Assembly: GCF_900143085.1 (NCBI RefSeq)
Contig: NZ_FRCZ01000001.1
Coordinates: 62,001-126,000, forward strand
From: Gracilibacillus kekensis
Lineage (GTDB): Bacteria > Bacillota > Bacilli > Bacillales > Amphibacillaceae
Length of the DNA stretch: 64,000 nt
Reading direction: 5' to 3'
Shown: in pieces, positions 17,648 through 27,102 of the stretch
Layout of the letters: each line of letters opens with the position of its first letter
How positions within the stretch are numbered: position 1 is the first letter of the stretch
Made by a program: the position numbers and the translations under genes
The notes under the pieces: generated by a model
Told to the model about the DNA's origin: nothing
The model's database searches: none
What the model saw: only the letters and a program-made list of their open reading frames with translations

Positions 17648-18180
17648 TGCGCTATATACAGATGCTGCGCAATAAATGAGGTAGTAATTTTGACATGATG
17701 TGTGTGCTAAGAAACCGCTTCGGCTTGTCCGCTTCCCTTTCCACGGGTTTTTCTCCTCAGCTAACTTTGGTAAGCAAAAACCGCCTACCAAAGTGGATCT
17801 TCGGATAAAAACATCCCGTAGGAGTAGAAGCGGACGCCTACGCTAATTGGATATTCTACAACATTAGTATGAGGTAGCATTATGGTATTTCTCTCATATA
17901 AAAATTTCGTTGATTGAAGTAACAACTCAAAATGCTAGCTGTTGCAACAATTGTAGAATAATTCAATAGCGCAGGCCGCCCGCTTTCACTCCTGTGGTAA
18001 CTTTTTACCTGAAGATCCACTTTTTCAAGCGATCTTTGCTTGAAAAAGTTAGCTGAAGGGAAAAAACCACGGAAAGGGAAGTGGGCAGCCGAAGCGGATA
18101 TTTAGTAAATAAAATATTTCAAAATTACCACTTTGGCTAATACTTATACATCAGTTTATTGCGCAGTTTTCCTACTATAC
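17648..18180. repeat. Intergenic palindromic element R2 (arm types II/I)
   Basis: About 533 bp. Left arm 17714-17845 contains a stem GTCCGCTTC / GAAGCGGAC, an inner CTTTGGTA / TACCAAAG hairpin and ACGGG / CCCGT. Right arm 17968-18097 faces the other way and has the CTTTTTCAAGC / GCTTGAAAAAG hairpin. The spacer is bounded by TTCTACAAC and TTGTAGAA. The left terminal repeat is TTGCGCTATATACAGATGCT, and the right one ends just before the fabI terminator. Arm order is reversed relative to R1, R5 and R6. Confidence 0.92.
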
Positions 18181-18184
18181 AATC

Positions 18185-18217
18185 AAAAAATCCAAACGAT
18201 CATCGTTTGGATTTTTT
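18185..18217 (-). terminator. Terminator of fabI
   Basis: A long perfect stem AAAAATCCAAACGA / TCGTTTGGATTTTT with a 3-base loop. It touches the right end of R2. Confidence 0.92.
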
Positions 18218-18247
18218 ATTTAAACACGCGCTGTTTGAAGTTTTGCT

Positions 18248-19030
18248 TTATGATAACCCTAAAATATTATATCCAGCATCAACATGAATCATTTCTCCAG
18301 TGACACCTCGAGAAAGATCACTTAATAAATAATAGGCAGTATCCCCAACTTCCTCTTGTGATACCGTTCGCCGAAGTGGCGCATCTTCTTCAATTTTTTT
18401 CAATACCGAACTAAATTCTCCGATGCCTTTGGCAGATAGTGTACGAATTGGTCCAGCTGATATTGCATTGACACGAACGCCACGTTTCCCTAAATCATTA
18501 GCAAGATATTTCATACTAGCATCAAGACTGGCTTTCGCAACACCCATAACATTATAATTCTTGACTACACGCTCGCCACCTAAATAAGTCATCGTAATGA
18601 TACTTCCACCTTCAGACATCAATGGTGCTGCTTCTTTTGAAACAACTACAAGTGAATAGGAACTTATATTGTGCGCGAGCATGAAGCCGTCACGTGAAGT
18701 ATCAACAAATTCTCCTTGCAAGTCTTCTTTTTGAGCAAACGCTATACAATGTGCTAAACCATGAATTGTGCCAACGTCTTCTTTGATCTCTGAAAATGTA
18801 TTAGCAACCGCTTGGTCATCGGTCACATCACATTCATAAAATAATGCGTCTTGTCCTTCTAAAGTATCTACAAGTTTTTTCACAGGCTGTTCAAAACGTT
18901 CATTTGCATAGGTAAAAATCAAACGCGCTCCAGCTGCATGAAGAGATTTCGCTATTCCCCAAGCAATACTACGTTTATTAGCTACACCCATTACCACGTA
19001 TGTACGACCTGCTAAAGAAAAATTCATCAT
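18248..19030 (-). CDS. fabI: Enoyl-[acyl-carrier-protein] reductase (NADH) FabI
   Basis: Cytoplasmic enzyme for the last step of each fatty-acid elongation cycle, reducing trans-2-enoyl-ACP. Short-chain dehydrogenase fold of 260 residues: nucleotide-binding loop GVANKRSIAWGIA at the N-terminus and the FabI-type catalytic Tyr-x6-Lys in YNVMGVAK. The C-terminus GEMIHVDAGYNILG is typical of FabI. A GGGAGAG site precedes tandem ATGs. B. subtilis also has fabI close to cotO. The leader is about 180 bases and carries a FapR-like box over a sigma-A type promoter. It is the target class of triclosan-type inhibitors. Confidence 0.96.
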   Translation of the reverse strand: MMNFSLAGRTYVVMGVANKRSIAWGIAKSLHAAGARLIFTYANERFEQPVKKLVDTLEGQDALFYECDVTDDQAVANTFSEIKEDVGTIHGLAHCIAFAQKEDLQGEFVDTSRDGFMLAHNISSYSLVVVSKEAAPLMSEGGSIITMTYLGGERVVKNYNVMGVAKASLDASMKYLANDLGKRGVRVNAISAGPIRTLSAKGIGEFSSVLKKIEEDAPLRRTVSQEEVGDTAYYLLSDLSRGVTGEMIHVDAGYNILGLS

Positions 19031-19048
19031 TTCACTCTCCCTTATTAT

Positions 19049-19077
19049 TTATCACGGTGTAATTGTCCATAATACCC
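19049..19077 (-). repeat. Leader motif shared with cotO, copy 2 (upstream of fabI)
   Basis: A 29-base near-copy of 14593-14622, lying 18 bp upstream of the fabI start on the same strand relative to its gene. It falls inside the fabI 5' leader if the promoter at 19216-19244 is used. Confidence 0.8.
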
Positions 19078-19199
19078 TTACTTCGTTATTAAGAATTTAA
19101 TTTGAAAAAGATATTGGGTCGAAAATCTTTCAAATACGTTTCGCGAAGCATAGCAAGAGTGCCATGCCCCTGAAGATGAAGTCATATTTTATACCGTGT

Positions 19200-19244
19200 A
19201 TTAGTACCTGCTGCTATTTTATCGGAATTTTCGGATAATTACAA
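19200..19244 (-). promoter_or_regulatory. fabI promoter with FapR-like operator
   Basis: On the minus strand TTGTAA (19239-19244), a 17-base spacer and TAAAAT (19216-19221) form a sigma-A type promoter. Just downstream, TAGCAGCAGGTACTAA (19202-19217) resembles the FapR box (TTAGTACC plus inverted half) with one half degenerate. The layout matches that of fabH. FapR control is known for fab genes in B. subtilis; here it is inferred. Confidence 0.6.
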
Positions 19245-19286
19245 CAATGGACTAACTCAAAAATAAGGAGTTGCAATAAAAGTAAT

Positions 19287-19310
19287 GCCCCCTGTTTGTA
19301 AACAGAGGAC
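19287..19310 (-). terminator. Weak terminator after the CPA2 antiporter gene
   Basis: CCTCTGTTT / AAACAGGGG stem on the minus strand with one mismatch and a loose T-rich tail. It lies 8-30 bp past the stop. Confidence 0.4.
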
Positions 19311-19317
19311 AAGCATG

Positions 19318-21168
19318 TTAGACGTATTCTAATAATTGTTGTAGTTCTTCCACATATTCTGTGGATCCCGTCACAATCAAACGGTCATTCAGTTTCAATT
19401 CCGTATCTCCGTGCGGAACTATTGAATCATTTCCGCGAAAGATTCGAACCATTATCACATCGCCTGTAAATGGAAATTCTCTTAGTAAAGTTCCATCATA
19501 ATTAGCATTGTTCATGTTAATCTCATAAAGTGCACTTTCTTGTTGTGTAAGAATATTGACAACATATGGGGCCTCAATTAATGCTTTTAACAAGGTTTTT
19601 GCTGATAATAATACTGAAAAAACATCTACTCCTATCTCTTGGAGCCTTTTTTCAATTTCAGGAATTTCTATACGAGCTATTACGCGCTCTACACCATTAT
19701 TTTTAGCATATGTTGCTATTTCTTCATTTTTTTCTTCATTACCTGTTGAAACCACGACAATATCATGTTTGAAAACACCTGCAGCTTCAAGGGTATTTAT
19801 ATCATAATTGTCCAACTCATTTATGTCAAAAATCGATCTGTTTTGGAAATCTTCAACTTTTTCCTGCTTTGTATGAAATAGATGAGTCTCAAATTCCTTC
19901 GGTTCTAATTCTCTTACCACAGGAATTGTTGCTTGGTTCGTTCCAATGAAAGATATCGACTGTTGATATTCCGCTTCTTCATGATTAACATAGAATTTTT
20001 TGAAAAAAGCTGGTGTAATGATACATGACAAGACGGCCACTAAAACAAGCGCACCATGCATTTCACTTGTAATAATTTCCAACCTCTCCCCAATCGTCGC
20101 AGCTGCAATGACTAATGATAAGGTAGAAGTTAATAACATACTTGCTGCAATGACTGTTTTTGTATCATACCATTTTTTCATATATGCAATTGGAAGCACC
20201 TTTGAAATAAGTAGTGCAATAAATAATAATGGAATCAATGCCAACACTTTTGGTTCATCAAAAAGAGCCCACAAGTCTATTTCGACGCCAACCATTACAA
20301 AAAATATTGGTATTAAGAAACCATAACCAAAACTATCTAATTTTTGTACTAGTTCTTGATTTGGCGCTAATAAAGATACTAAAGCACCAGCTAAGAATGC
20401 ACCTAAAATATTTTCAGCACCTACGGATTCAGATAAAGCAACAAGGAAAATAATTAATGTAAAAACTGCTCTTGTTCCGATTTGAATCGTACCTTTAGAC
20501 ATCGTTTCAATAAATGATTGATTTCGGAAATACTTACCTACAAAATACAGTAATACCCCTACACCGAAAAGGATAAGTAGTAACCACATGTTACCCGAAC
20601 CCTCACCATAGAAGGAAACGAAAACAGCTAATAGAATCATTGTTACTAAATCAGCGATTACTGCAATTAGTAAGATCGTTTGTCCTACTGTTGTTTGCAT
20701 TGCCTGAGCTTCTTTCAACGTTGGTACAACGACCCCTAGAGAAATCGTTGAAATAATCAATGTCATTAAATAAACGTTATCGATAAAGCCCCATATTACA
20801 AATAAATAGGATAATAAAAACGATAAAATCAAGATACCAACAAAAATAGCACTTGCTAATAGAACAGGATTCGGCATATCTTTCGTTGACGTATTTTGAT
20901 TTTTACGTTTTTTGCTTGAGAAAATTGAAAAATCTATCTCCAAACCACTTAAAAACATTAGAAAAATAAAGCCTAACGTTGATAATGTTTCTAACCAGTT
21001 GCTTTCTTCGACTAAATTAAAGCCGCTTTGTCCGATAATTAAACCAATGATAATTTCTGCCACCACTACAGGTATCATTTTCAACCGAAATCTGTGCAAA
21101 AGAATTGGTGTTAAAAATGCTGCGAGGATAACAATTACCAGAGAACTGACAGATTCTCCGTGCTCCAT
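19318..21168 (-). CDS. yjbQ: CPA2 monovalent cation/proton antiporter with RCK domains (YjbQ)
   Basis: Membrane antiporter, probably K+ or Na+/H+. The 616 residues comprise a Kef/NapA-type transport domain of about 12 helices (1-380), a TrkA-N (RCK) domain (about 400-520) and a TrkA-C domain to the end (GDTELKLNDRLIVTGS). Length and layout equal B. subtilis YjbQ (614 residues). The TrkA-N nucleotide loop is atypical, so ligand control may differ. mgtE lies 21 bp upstream on the same strand, giving an mgtE-yjbQ operon that joins Mg2+ uptake with cation exchange. The B. subtilis thiamin genes usually found between yjbQ and fabI are absent. Confidence 0.92.
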   Translation of the reverse strand: MEHGESVSSLVIVILAAFLTPILLHRFRLKMIPVVVAEIIIGLIIGQSGFNLVEESNWLETLSTLGFIFLMFLSGLEIDFSIFSSKKRKNQNTSTKDMPNPVLLASAIFVGILILSFLLSYLFVIWGFIDNVYLMTLIISTISLGVVVPTLKEAQAMQTTVGQTILLIAVIADLVTMILLAVFVSFYGEGSGNMWLLLILFGVGVLLYFVGKYFRNQSFIETMSKGTIQIGTRAVFTLIIFLVALSESVGAENILGAFLAGALVSLLAPNQELVQKLDSFGYGFLIPIFFVMVGVEIDLWALFDEPKVLALIPLLFIALLISKVLPIAYMKKWYDTKTVIAASMLLTSTLSLVIAAATIGERLEIITSEMHGALVLVAVLSCIITPAFFKKFYVNHEEAEYQQSISFIGTNQATIPVVRELEPKEFETHLFHTKQEKVEDFQNRSIFDINELDNYDINTLEAAGVFKHDIVVVSTGNEEKNEEIATYAKNNGVERVIARIEIPEIEKRLQEIGVDVFSVLLSAKTLLKALIEAPYVVNILTQQESALYEINMNNANYDGTLLREFPFTGDVIMVRIFRGNDSIVPHGDTELKLNDRLIVTGSTEYVEELQQLLEYV

Positions 21169-21189
21169 GATTCAATCACTCCTCTCCGC

Positions 21190-22554
21190 CTAGAGTAGAT
21201 AACTCATAAAGGCTGTTGCTAAACCAAAATAAATAAAAATAGATATTAAATCATTTAATGTTGTGATAAAGGGACCAGAAGCAACCGCAGGATCAATGTT
21301 GAATCGGTCCATGACTAACGGTACAAAAGCACCTGAAACGGTAGCAACCAAAAGTGTTGCCATTATTGAAATACCTACCAGAACTCCCAAGAAAAAATCA
21401 TTATACCAGAAAGCAATTAACAAGGTAATGATAACACCACAAGAAAGACCCGTAATTAAACCTGTTTTAGCTTCCTGCCAAATCACTGAAGCCTTTCCCT
21501 TCTTCTCCATTTCTCCGGTTGAAATGCTTCTTACAGCAACAGCTAATGCTTGGGTACCAGTATTTCCAGCCATCCCGGCAATTAATGGAATAAATACTGC
21601 TAAAATTGCTACTTGTTCCAGTGTTGCTTCAAAACGTCCAATCACACTAGCGGTTAGCATACCTAAAAACAATAAGATAACCAACCAGGGTAGACGTTTT
21701 TTTGCAGAAGAAAATGCAGTATCTCCACTACTTTCGACATCCGTTATACCTGCTAGTTTGGAATAATCGTCACTTGCTTCTTCATCCATAACGTCCATAA
21801 TATCATCGACCGTGATAATACCAAGTAAATGATCTTGAAAATCGACTACTGGTAATGCTAAAAAGTCATAATCTCGCATCATTTGTGCAATATCTTCCTG
21901 GTCTTCCCCTACTGGAACAGATACTACTCGTTCACTCATAACATCCTGAATCAACCAATCTCCTTCTGCAATAATCAAGTCTCGTAAAGAGATAACCCCT
22001 ACTAATTTTTTATAGGAATCAACCGCATAGATATAATAAATCGTCTCTGCTTTAGGTGCTGCTTTTCGAAGGTGGCGCATCGCTTCTTTCACAGTCATTT
22101 CCGTATGTATCACAACAAATTCCGTTGTCATGATACTTCCAGCGGTTTTTTCTTCATAGTGGAGTAACTCTTTTATCTCTTCAGAAGCCTTTTTATCCAT
22201 AATAGTTAAAAAACTTGCAACCTTGTTCTTATCTAATTCATTTAAAATATCTACTGCATCATCGGTAGACATATGTTCTAATATTTTAGCTGCAAATGCT
22301 GGAACCATTTCGATAATAAATGCCGCTACAAAATCTCGATCTACCTGCTCAATCACTTCAGCCATTTCTTCTGGAGACAAGTAGGAATATATTAAAAATC
22401 GAATATTTTCTTCTTGTTCTTCAAATATCTTTGCTTGATCATATGGATGTAATTCTAAAAATTCTGCCCTGAACTGATCAATTCTTTCATCTATTAATGC
22501 TTTTTGTATTTTTTGCCACATTTCCATTCGTTCTTGTTTTTCTAAGTGTTCCAT
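21190..22554 (-). CDS. mgtE: Magnesium transporter MgtE
   Basis: Dimeric Mg2+ channel gated by cytoplasmic Mg2+. The 454 residues contain the helical N domain (about 1-130), two CBS domains (about 135-260, DVMSERVVSVPVGEDQ), a plug helix and five C-terminal membrane helices, with the pore signature GMAGNTGTQALAVAVR. Full length for the family. First gene of an apparent operon with yjbQ. The 140 bp to the divergent rodA gene are too short to hold an M-box riboswitch, unlike B. subtilis mgtE, so Mg2+ control of expression is not evident. Confidence 0.96.
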   Translation of the reverse strand: MEHLEKQERMEMWQKIQKALIDERIDQFRAEFLELHPYDQAKIFEEQEENIRFLIYSYLSPEEMAEVIEQVDRDFVAAFIIEMVPAFAAKILEHMSTDDAVDILNELDKNKVASFLTIMDKKASEEIKELLHYEEKTAGSIMTTEFVVIHTEMTVKEAMRHLRKAAPKAETIYYIYAVDSYKKLVGVISLRDLIIAEGDWLIQDVMSERVVSVPVGEDQEDIAQMMRDYDFLALPVVDFQDHLLGIITVDDIMDVMDEEASDDYSKLAGITDVESSGDTAFSSAKKRLPWLVILLFLGMLTASVIGRFEATLEQVAILAVFIPLIAGMAGNTGTQALAVAVRSISTGEMEKKGKASVIWQEAKTGLITGLSCGVIITLLIAFWYNDFFLGVLVGISIMATLLVATVSGAFVPLVMDRFNIDPAVASGPFITTLNDLISIFIYFGLATAFMSYLL

Positions 22555-22750
22555 TATTCCGCCCCCTGTCTCGCTTTATTTTGGGATGTTAAAAGAATAA
22601 CATATCTTGCTAAAAAATACGCTAATTTTACACATTCTTATCATACTTTGATGTTACAATAAAGAATATATTGTTTCTATTCTCAAAAATACAATAATGC
22701 TCTATACTATTAATAGACTAAAATTTTCAAGTAAGGAAAGGTTTATCATT

Positions 22751-23941
22751 ATGTCAGAAAAAAATTCAAACACAAAATTAGATTACTCTCTAATAATGAT
22801 TATCATTTTATTAGCGATCATTAGTATTTTTACTTTATATACATTAAGTCCGTATCTCAATCAAAATCCACTTTATCAGAATATGTACTTAAAACAAATT
22901 GTTTGGTATATTGCCGGGTCAATGGCTATTGCAGTTATTATGATGTTTGATTATGACAGGTTTAGACAAGTATCCTGGTTACTTTACGGAATTGGTATTA
23001 TTTCACTTATCATGCTTCATTTCCACTTTCCGCCTGATATTGCTCATCAAGTGAAAGGTGCTTGGGGCTGGTTTAGATTCCCTGGAATTGGGACAATTCA
23101 GCCAGCAGAGTTTATGAAAGTTTTTTTAATTATTTTTCTGGCTCATGTAATGGTGGCACATAATGAAAAGTATCCAGAGCATACTGTGAAAATGGACCTT
23201 TGGTTATTGGTGAAAATGGCTTTTTTTGCACTGATACCGATCTTTTTTATTGCACAACAGCCTGATCTAGGAGGAGTATTGGTATTATCAGCCATTACAG
23301 CATGTATGATCCTTGTCTCTGGAATCAAATGGCGAATTATTTTAACAATAATGGGAACAGTGTTAACAGCCTTAGTAACCTTCGTAGCTTTTTATCTTGC
23401 AAATCCTGGTAAGGTAAATCAATTTCTGTATGATAATGATCTAGACCATGTCGTCTCTCGATTTCAAGGTTGGTTGTTCCCTGAAGAATTCAGCCAAGAT
23501 GGTGCCTATCAAACTTTAAGAGCTATGCAGGCTATTGGGTCTGGTCAACTGTCTGGAAAAGGAGCAGGAACGTTTGAAATGGCATACCGTATTCCTGAAT
23601 ACCATACAGATTATATTTTCTCAGCAATCGCAGAGCAATTTGGATTTTTTGGTTCGAGTATTCTGATACTTATTTTCTTTTTGTTAATTTACCGATTAAT
23701 CTTCATTGCTTTAAAAAGTAAAGATCCGTTCGCAAGTTATATGGTTACTGGTGTTATCGGTATGTTCAGTTATCAAATTTTCCAAAACATTGGAATGTCT
23801 ATCCAATTACTGCCTGTTACCGGGCTACCGTTGCCATTTATAAGTTACGGTGGTAGTTCGACCTTAACTTATATGATTGCAATTGGAATTGTGTTAAGTG
23901 TATTTTATCGTATAAAAACCTATATGTTTGACGAATCATAA
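22751..23941 (+). CDS. rodA: SEDS peptidoglycan glycosyltransferase, RodA type
   Basis: Polytopic enzyme polymerising lipid II for cell elongation together with a class B PBP. 396 residues with about 10 helices. SEDS marks are QPAEFMKVFLIIFLAH, the long extracellular loop with GWLFPEEF and GKGAG, and the C-terminal GLPLPFISYGGSS. The ATG at 22751 follows AAGGAAAGG; an upstream ATG at 22697 would add an unsupported extension. RodA rather than FtsW or SpoVE is favoured by the loop (YRIPEYHTDYIFSAIAEQFGF), but paralogs are close. It is followed 30 bp later by prpE. Confidence 0.88.
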   Translation: MSEKNSNTKLDYSLIMIIILLAIISIFTLYTLSPYLNQNPLYQNMYLKQIVWYIAGSMAIAVIMMFDYDRFRQVSWLLYGIGIISLIMLHFHFPPDIAHQVKGAWGWFRFPGIGTIQPAEFMKVFLIIFLAHVMVAHNEKYPEHTVKMDLWLLVKMAFFALIPIFFIAQQPDLGGVLVLSAITACMILVSGIKWRIILTIMGTVLTALVTFVAFYLANPGKVNQFLYDNDLDHVVSRFQGWLFPEEFSQDGAYQTLRAMQAIGSGQLSGKGAGTFEMAYRIPEYHTDYIFSAIAEQFGFFGSSILILIFFLLIYRLIFIALKSKDPFASYMVTGVIGMFSYQIFQNIGMSIQLLPVTGLPLPFISYGGSSTLTYMIAIGIVLSVFYRIKTYMFDES

Positions 23942-23971
23942 AAACAGATGGAACAGATAGGGGCAAATTGA

Positions 23972-24706
23972 ATGAAAATAGATATTATCGGTGATATTCA
24001 TGGCTGCTTTCAAGAATTGAAAGAGTTATTAGTAAAATTAGGTTACCACCATCAGGATGACTTAATGTATCACCCAGAAAATCGACAACTTGCGTTTGTT
24101 GGTGATTTAACAGATCGTGGTCCACAATCCTTGGATGTAATTCGGTTTGTCTATCATCTTGTGATCGAGCGAAGAATAGGTTTTTACGTACCTGGTAATC
24201 ATTGTGATAAACTTTATCGTTATTTCCTAGGCAATAATGTAAAACAACAACACGGGTTAGAAACAACCGTAGCGGAATATCAACAATTATCTAAACAAGA
24301 ACAATTAGAAATCAAAGAAAAGATGATTACCTTATACGAAAATGCGCCATTGTATCAGGTTTTTAATGAACTTGATACAGTGATGGCACATGCTGGTATA
24401 CCCGAAAAATATATTGGAAGAAACGATAAAAAAGTGAAAACATTTGTTTTATATGGTGATATCACCGGTGAAAAGCTAGCAGATGGTCGACCTGTCAGAA
24501 GAGATTGGGCTCAACACTATCAGGGTGAACAGTGGATCGTCTATGGACATACACCGGTAATGCACCCTCGTTTTGTAAATAAAACGGTTAACATAGACAC
24601 AGGCTGTGTATTCGGCAACCAATTAACTGCCTTTCGATTGCCAGAAGAAGAAATAATCACTGTACCATCAAAACAGCCATTTGTTGAAGATAAATTTAGA
24701 TACTAA
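23972..24706 (+). CDS. prpE: Bis(5'-nucleosyl)-tetraphosphatase PrpE
   Basis: Cytoplasmic metallophosphoesterase that in B. subtilis hydrolyses Ap4A asymmetrically and can act as a protein phosphatase affecting spore germination. All metal-site motifs are present in order: GDIHG (8-12), [12 protein letters not shown] and GHTP. The length of 244 residues equals the B. subtilis enzyme. GATAGGGGC lies ahead of the ATG. It shares a strand with rodA and the gap is short, so co-transcription is possible. Position next to yjbO (convergent) repeats the B. subtilis order. Confidence 0.95.
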   Translation: MKIDIIGDIHGCFQELKELLVKLGYHHQDDLMYHPENRQLAFVGDLTDRGPQSLDVIRFVYHLVIERRIGFYVPGNHCDKLYRYFLGNNVKQQHGLETTVAEYQQLSKQEQLEIKEKMITLYENAPLYQVFNELDTVMAHAGIPEKYIGRNDKKVKTFVLYGDITGEKLADGRPVRRDWAQHYQGEQWIVYGHTPVMHPRFVNKTVNIDTGCVFGNQLTAFRLPEEEIITVPSKQPFVEDKFRY

Positions 24707-24787
24707 GCAATAGTGTTTAAAATGAAAAACACATGGCAAAGACAATAATTTTTAAACTTCAAACAACAATACTGGAATATATATTTT

Positions 24788-25303
24788 TGCGTAATATATG
24801 GATACTACTCAATAAATGATGTAGTAATTATGAAATGTATTTATTTCTAGATACCCGCTCCGACTGCCCACTTCCCTTTCCGTGGGGTTTTCCCTTCAGC
24901 TAACTTTTTCAAGCACAGATCGCTTGAAAAAGTGGATCTTCAGGTAAAACATTCCCACAGGAGTGAAAGTGGGCGGCCTGCGCTAATATATTTATCCTAC
25001 AACTACTGTGACAGGTAGTATTTTTAGCATTTACTACAAATAATGTTTTTCAAATGATAGAAATACCAATATGCTTCCTGATACTAGCGTTGTAGAATAT
25101 CAAATTAGCGCAGGCGTCCACTTCGACTCCTGGGGAATTAGCATGATCTGAAGATCCACTTTGAAAAGTGGTTTTCTTTTCGAAGTTAGCTGAAGAGCAT
25201 GCCCCCCGGAAAGCGAAGTGGGCAAGCCGTAGCGGTTGGGTACCCTCATATTTACTGTCAAAAAGACCACATCAGTTATTGCATAGTATCTTCTTAATAC
25301 GCA
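24788..25303. repeat. Intergenic palindromic element R3 (arm types I/III)
   Basis: 516 bp with the clearest terminal inverted repeats: TGCGTAATATATGGATACTA on the left, and GCATAGTATCTTCTTAATAC then GCA on the right. Left arm 24850-24986 has the CTTTTTCAAGC / GCTTGAAAAAG hairpin; right arm 25107-25239 has the shorter CACTTTGAAAAG type and a CATGCCCCCC segment. The spacer is bounded by CCTACAAC and GTTGTAGAA. It sits between convergent prpE and yjbO, and its right end abuts the yjbO terminator. Confidence 0.93.
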
Positions 25304-25304
25304 T

Positions 25305-25356
25305 AAAAATCCAAACGATTTCGAAAGTTATTCGAGTAATTGTTTGGATTTCTTTT
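25305..25356 (-). terminator. Terminator of the yjbM-ppnK-yjbO operon
   Basis: AAATCCAAAC / GTTTGGATTT stem with a 25-base centre holding a second small pairing. It starts two bases after R3 ends. Confidence 0.75.
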
Positions 25357-25385
25357 AATTATTAAATTCTTTTGTTCCAGGCTCT

Positions 25386-26270
25386 TTATTTATATGCCTC
25401 CCATGCTTGCTTGAGGTCTTTTGCTAGCGGAATCTCAAATTGCATCCGCTCTTTTTTTATCGGATGATCAAAGGATAGCTGATGACAGTGAAGCGCTTGT
25501 CGTTGTATCGTTTCCATACTTCCACCATAGAGATCATCGCCAATTAGCGGGTGACCAATGGATGAAAAATGGACACGTATTTGATGTGTTCTTCCTGTTT
25601 CTAAATGAATTTCGAGTAGAGCTAATGCATCTAATTGTTCTCTCACTTGGTAATGCGTTATAGCTCGTTTGCCATGTTGTGAAACCCTTCTTGTTATAAT
25701 CGACTCTGGATCTCTAGCGATCGGATCTGTTATTGTGCCTCTTTCGTTGTGTAGATTGCCGGATACCATTGCCAAATAGCCTCGATTTACATTATGCTCC
25801 TGTTGATCATGAAACAAAATCGAGTGGCTGTATCGGTGTTTCGCAATTAACATTAAGCCAGAGGTATCACGATCTAACCTTGTCACTATATGAACAGTAT
25901 AAGGAATATTATGATTATCATAGTAATTAATAATTCCGTTTGCTAATGTATGACTTGGATGGTCCCGCGATGGAATCGTCGCAATAAATGGTGGTTTATT
26001 TATAACTATTATGTGCTCATCTTCATACACAATATCAATTGAAATATTTTCGGCCACTAATAATTTACTTCTTGTCTCCTGGGGAAGGATAATTTTTATT
26101 TGATCTCTTGCCATAAGTCGATATCTCACATTTACTTCCATATTATTTACTAATAATTTTCCCTCGTCAAATTTTATAGCTGTAAGCATTCTTCGTGAAA
26201 TACCGATTACTTTTAATAAATAATCGCGTAATAGTAATCCTTCATGTTGCTTTGTTACATCCCATTTCAC
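25386..26270 (-). CDS. yjbO: RluA-family 23S rRNA pseudouridine synthase YjbO
   Basis: Converts specific uridines of ribosomal RNA to pseudouridine. About 294 residues: an N-terminal S4-like RNA-binding part (about 10-75) and a catalytic domain with RLDRDTSGLMLIAK, whose first Asp is the family nucleophile. The C-terminal LETGRTHQIRVHF motif is also typical. A GTG at 26270 after AGGTGG is favoured over the GTG nine bases earlier, which overlaps that site. It is the third gene of a tight operon, six to fifteen bases after ppnK. The exact rRNA site is not known. Confidence 0.92.
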   Translation of the reverse strand: MKWDVTKQHEGLLLRDYLLKVIGISRRMLTAIKFDEGKLLVNNMEVNVRYRLMARDQIKIILPQETRSKLLVAENISIDIVYEDEHIIVINKPPFIATIPSRDHPSHTLANGIINYYDNHNIPYTVHIVTRLDRDTSGLMLIAKHRYSHSILFHDQQEHNVNRGYLAMVSGNLHNERGTITDPIARDPESIITRRVSQHGKRAITHYQVREQLDALALLEIHLETGRTHQIRVHFSSIGHPLIGDDLYGGSMETIQRQALHCHQLSFDHPIKKERMQFEIPLAKDLKQAWEAYK

Positions 26271-26285
26271 ATTTTCCACCTACTG

Positions 26286-27089
26286 TTATCTTTCATCCGA
26301 AATAAAGGAGTCATGCACTCTTTTCCAAAAAGGAAAAGCCCTAAAACGAGCAAAACGGATCTTCTCATCAGAGACACGACACTCAATTCGATCAATATTA
26401 TCATACATATCTGTCTGATGATCAATTGTAATTAAAAAACTTCGATCATGATATAACGGTAATAATTCACAAACATGATGTTTTGGTAATATTAGAGGAG
26501 AACCAATCGTACGAAAAACTCGATTATTAATCGATGCCATCTCGGTAATCTGAAAGGCATTTAACGATGGATGGATAATAGCCCCACCTAAAGCTTTATT
26601 ATATGCTGTACTTCCAGAAGGTGTAGATACACATAGTCCATCGCCCCTGAAGCGTTCAAAATGTGCTCCTTTAATATGTACATCCATAACTACCGTACCT
26701 TCATTCGATTTCACCGAAACTTCATTTAATGCAAGGAAATGCTTAAATTTATCTCCTTCGACTGGATGAATTTTAATATCTAATAACGGGTACTCAACCA
26801 CTTCAAACGGTTTTTTTGCAACCTCTATAATTAATTTTTCGACTTCTTCTGGAACCCAGTCAGCGTAAAAGCCTAAGTGCCCTGTGTGTATTCCGATAAA
26901 TGCCGTATCTTGTAATCGATGTTGATACGTATGGAAGGCTTCTAGAAAAGTACCATCACCACCGACAGAAATAACAAGCTCTGGTTCTACTTCATCAAAA
27001 ATCATCGAGAAATCCTCTAGATATTTTTTCATACGTGCTTTTATCATTTCAGACTTGTTATCTCCTCTAGATAAAATCATAAAGCGCAT
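26286..27089 (-). CDS. ppnK: NAD kinase
   Basis: Phosphorylates NAD to NADP in the cytoplasm. 267 residues with the [10 protein letters not shown] phosphate loop, the LNEVSVKS motif and [17 protein letters not shown] of the family. Start fixed by TGGAGGG seven bases before the ATG at 27089. An upstream in-frame ATG would run back into yjbM. It lies 13 bp after yjbM and directly before yjbO, the conserved Bacillus order, linking NADP supply with the small alarmone synthetase. Confidence 0.96.
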   Translation of the reverse strand: MRFMILSRGDNKSEMIKARMKKYLEDFSMIFDEVEPELVISVGGDGTFLEAFHTYQHRLQDTAFIGIHTGHLGFYADWVPEEVEKLIIEVAKKPFEVVEYPLLDIKIHPVEGDKFKHFLALNEVSVKSNEGTVVMDVHIKGAHFERFRGDGLCVSTPSGSTAYNKALGGAIIHPSLNAFQITEMASINNRVFRTIGSPLILPKHHVCELLPLYHDRSFLITIDHQTDMYDNIDRIECRVSDEKIRFARFRAFPFWKRVHDSFISDER

Positions 27090-27102
27090 GCTGTTCCCTC
27101 CA

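Noticed and set aside
8805-18180. CRISPR array
   Set aside because: The repeats are few, hundreds of bases long and kilobases apart, with no regular spacers and no cas genes.
22555-22750. M-box riboswitch upstream of mgtE
   Set aside because: The divergent gap to rodA is too short and lacks the conserved M-box core.
25168-25365. A 65-codon plus-strand frame at the right arm of R3
   Set aside because: It covers the repeat arm, the spacer and the yjbO terminator; not a gene.
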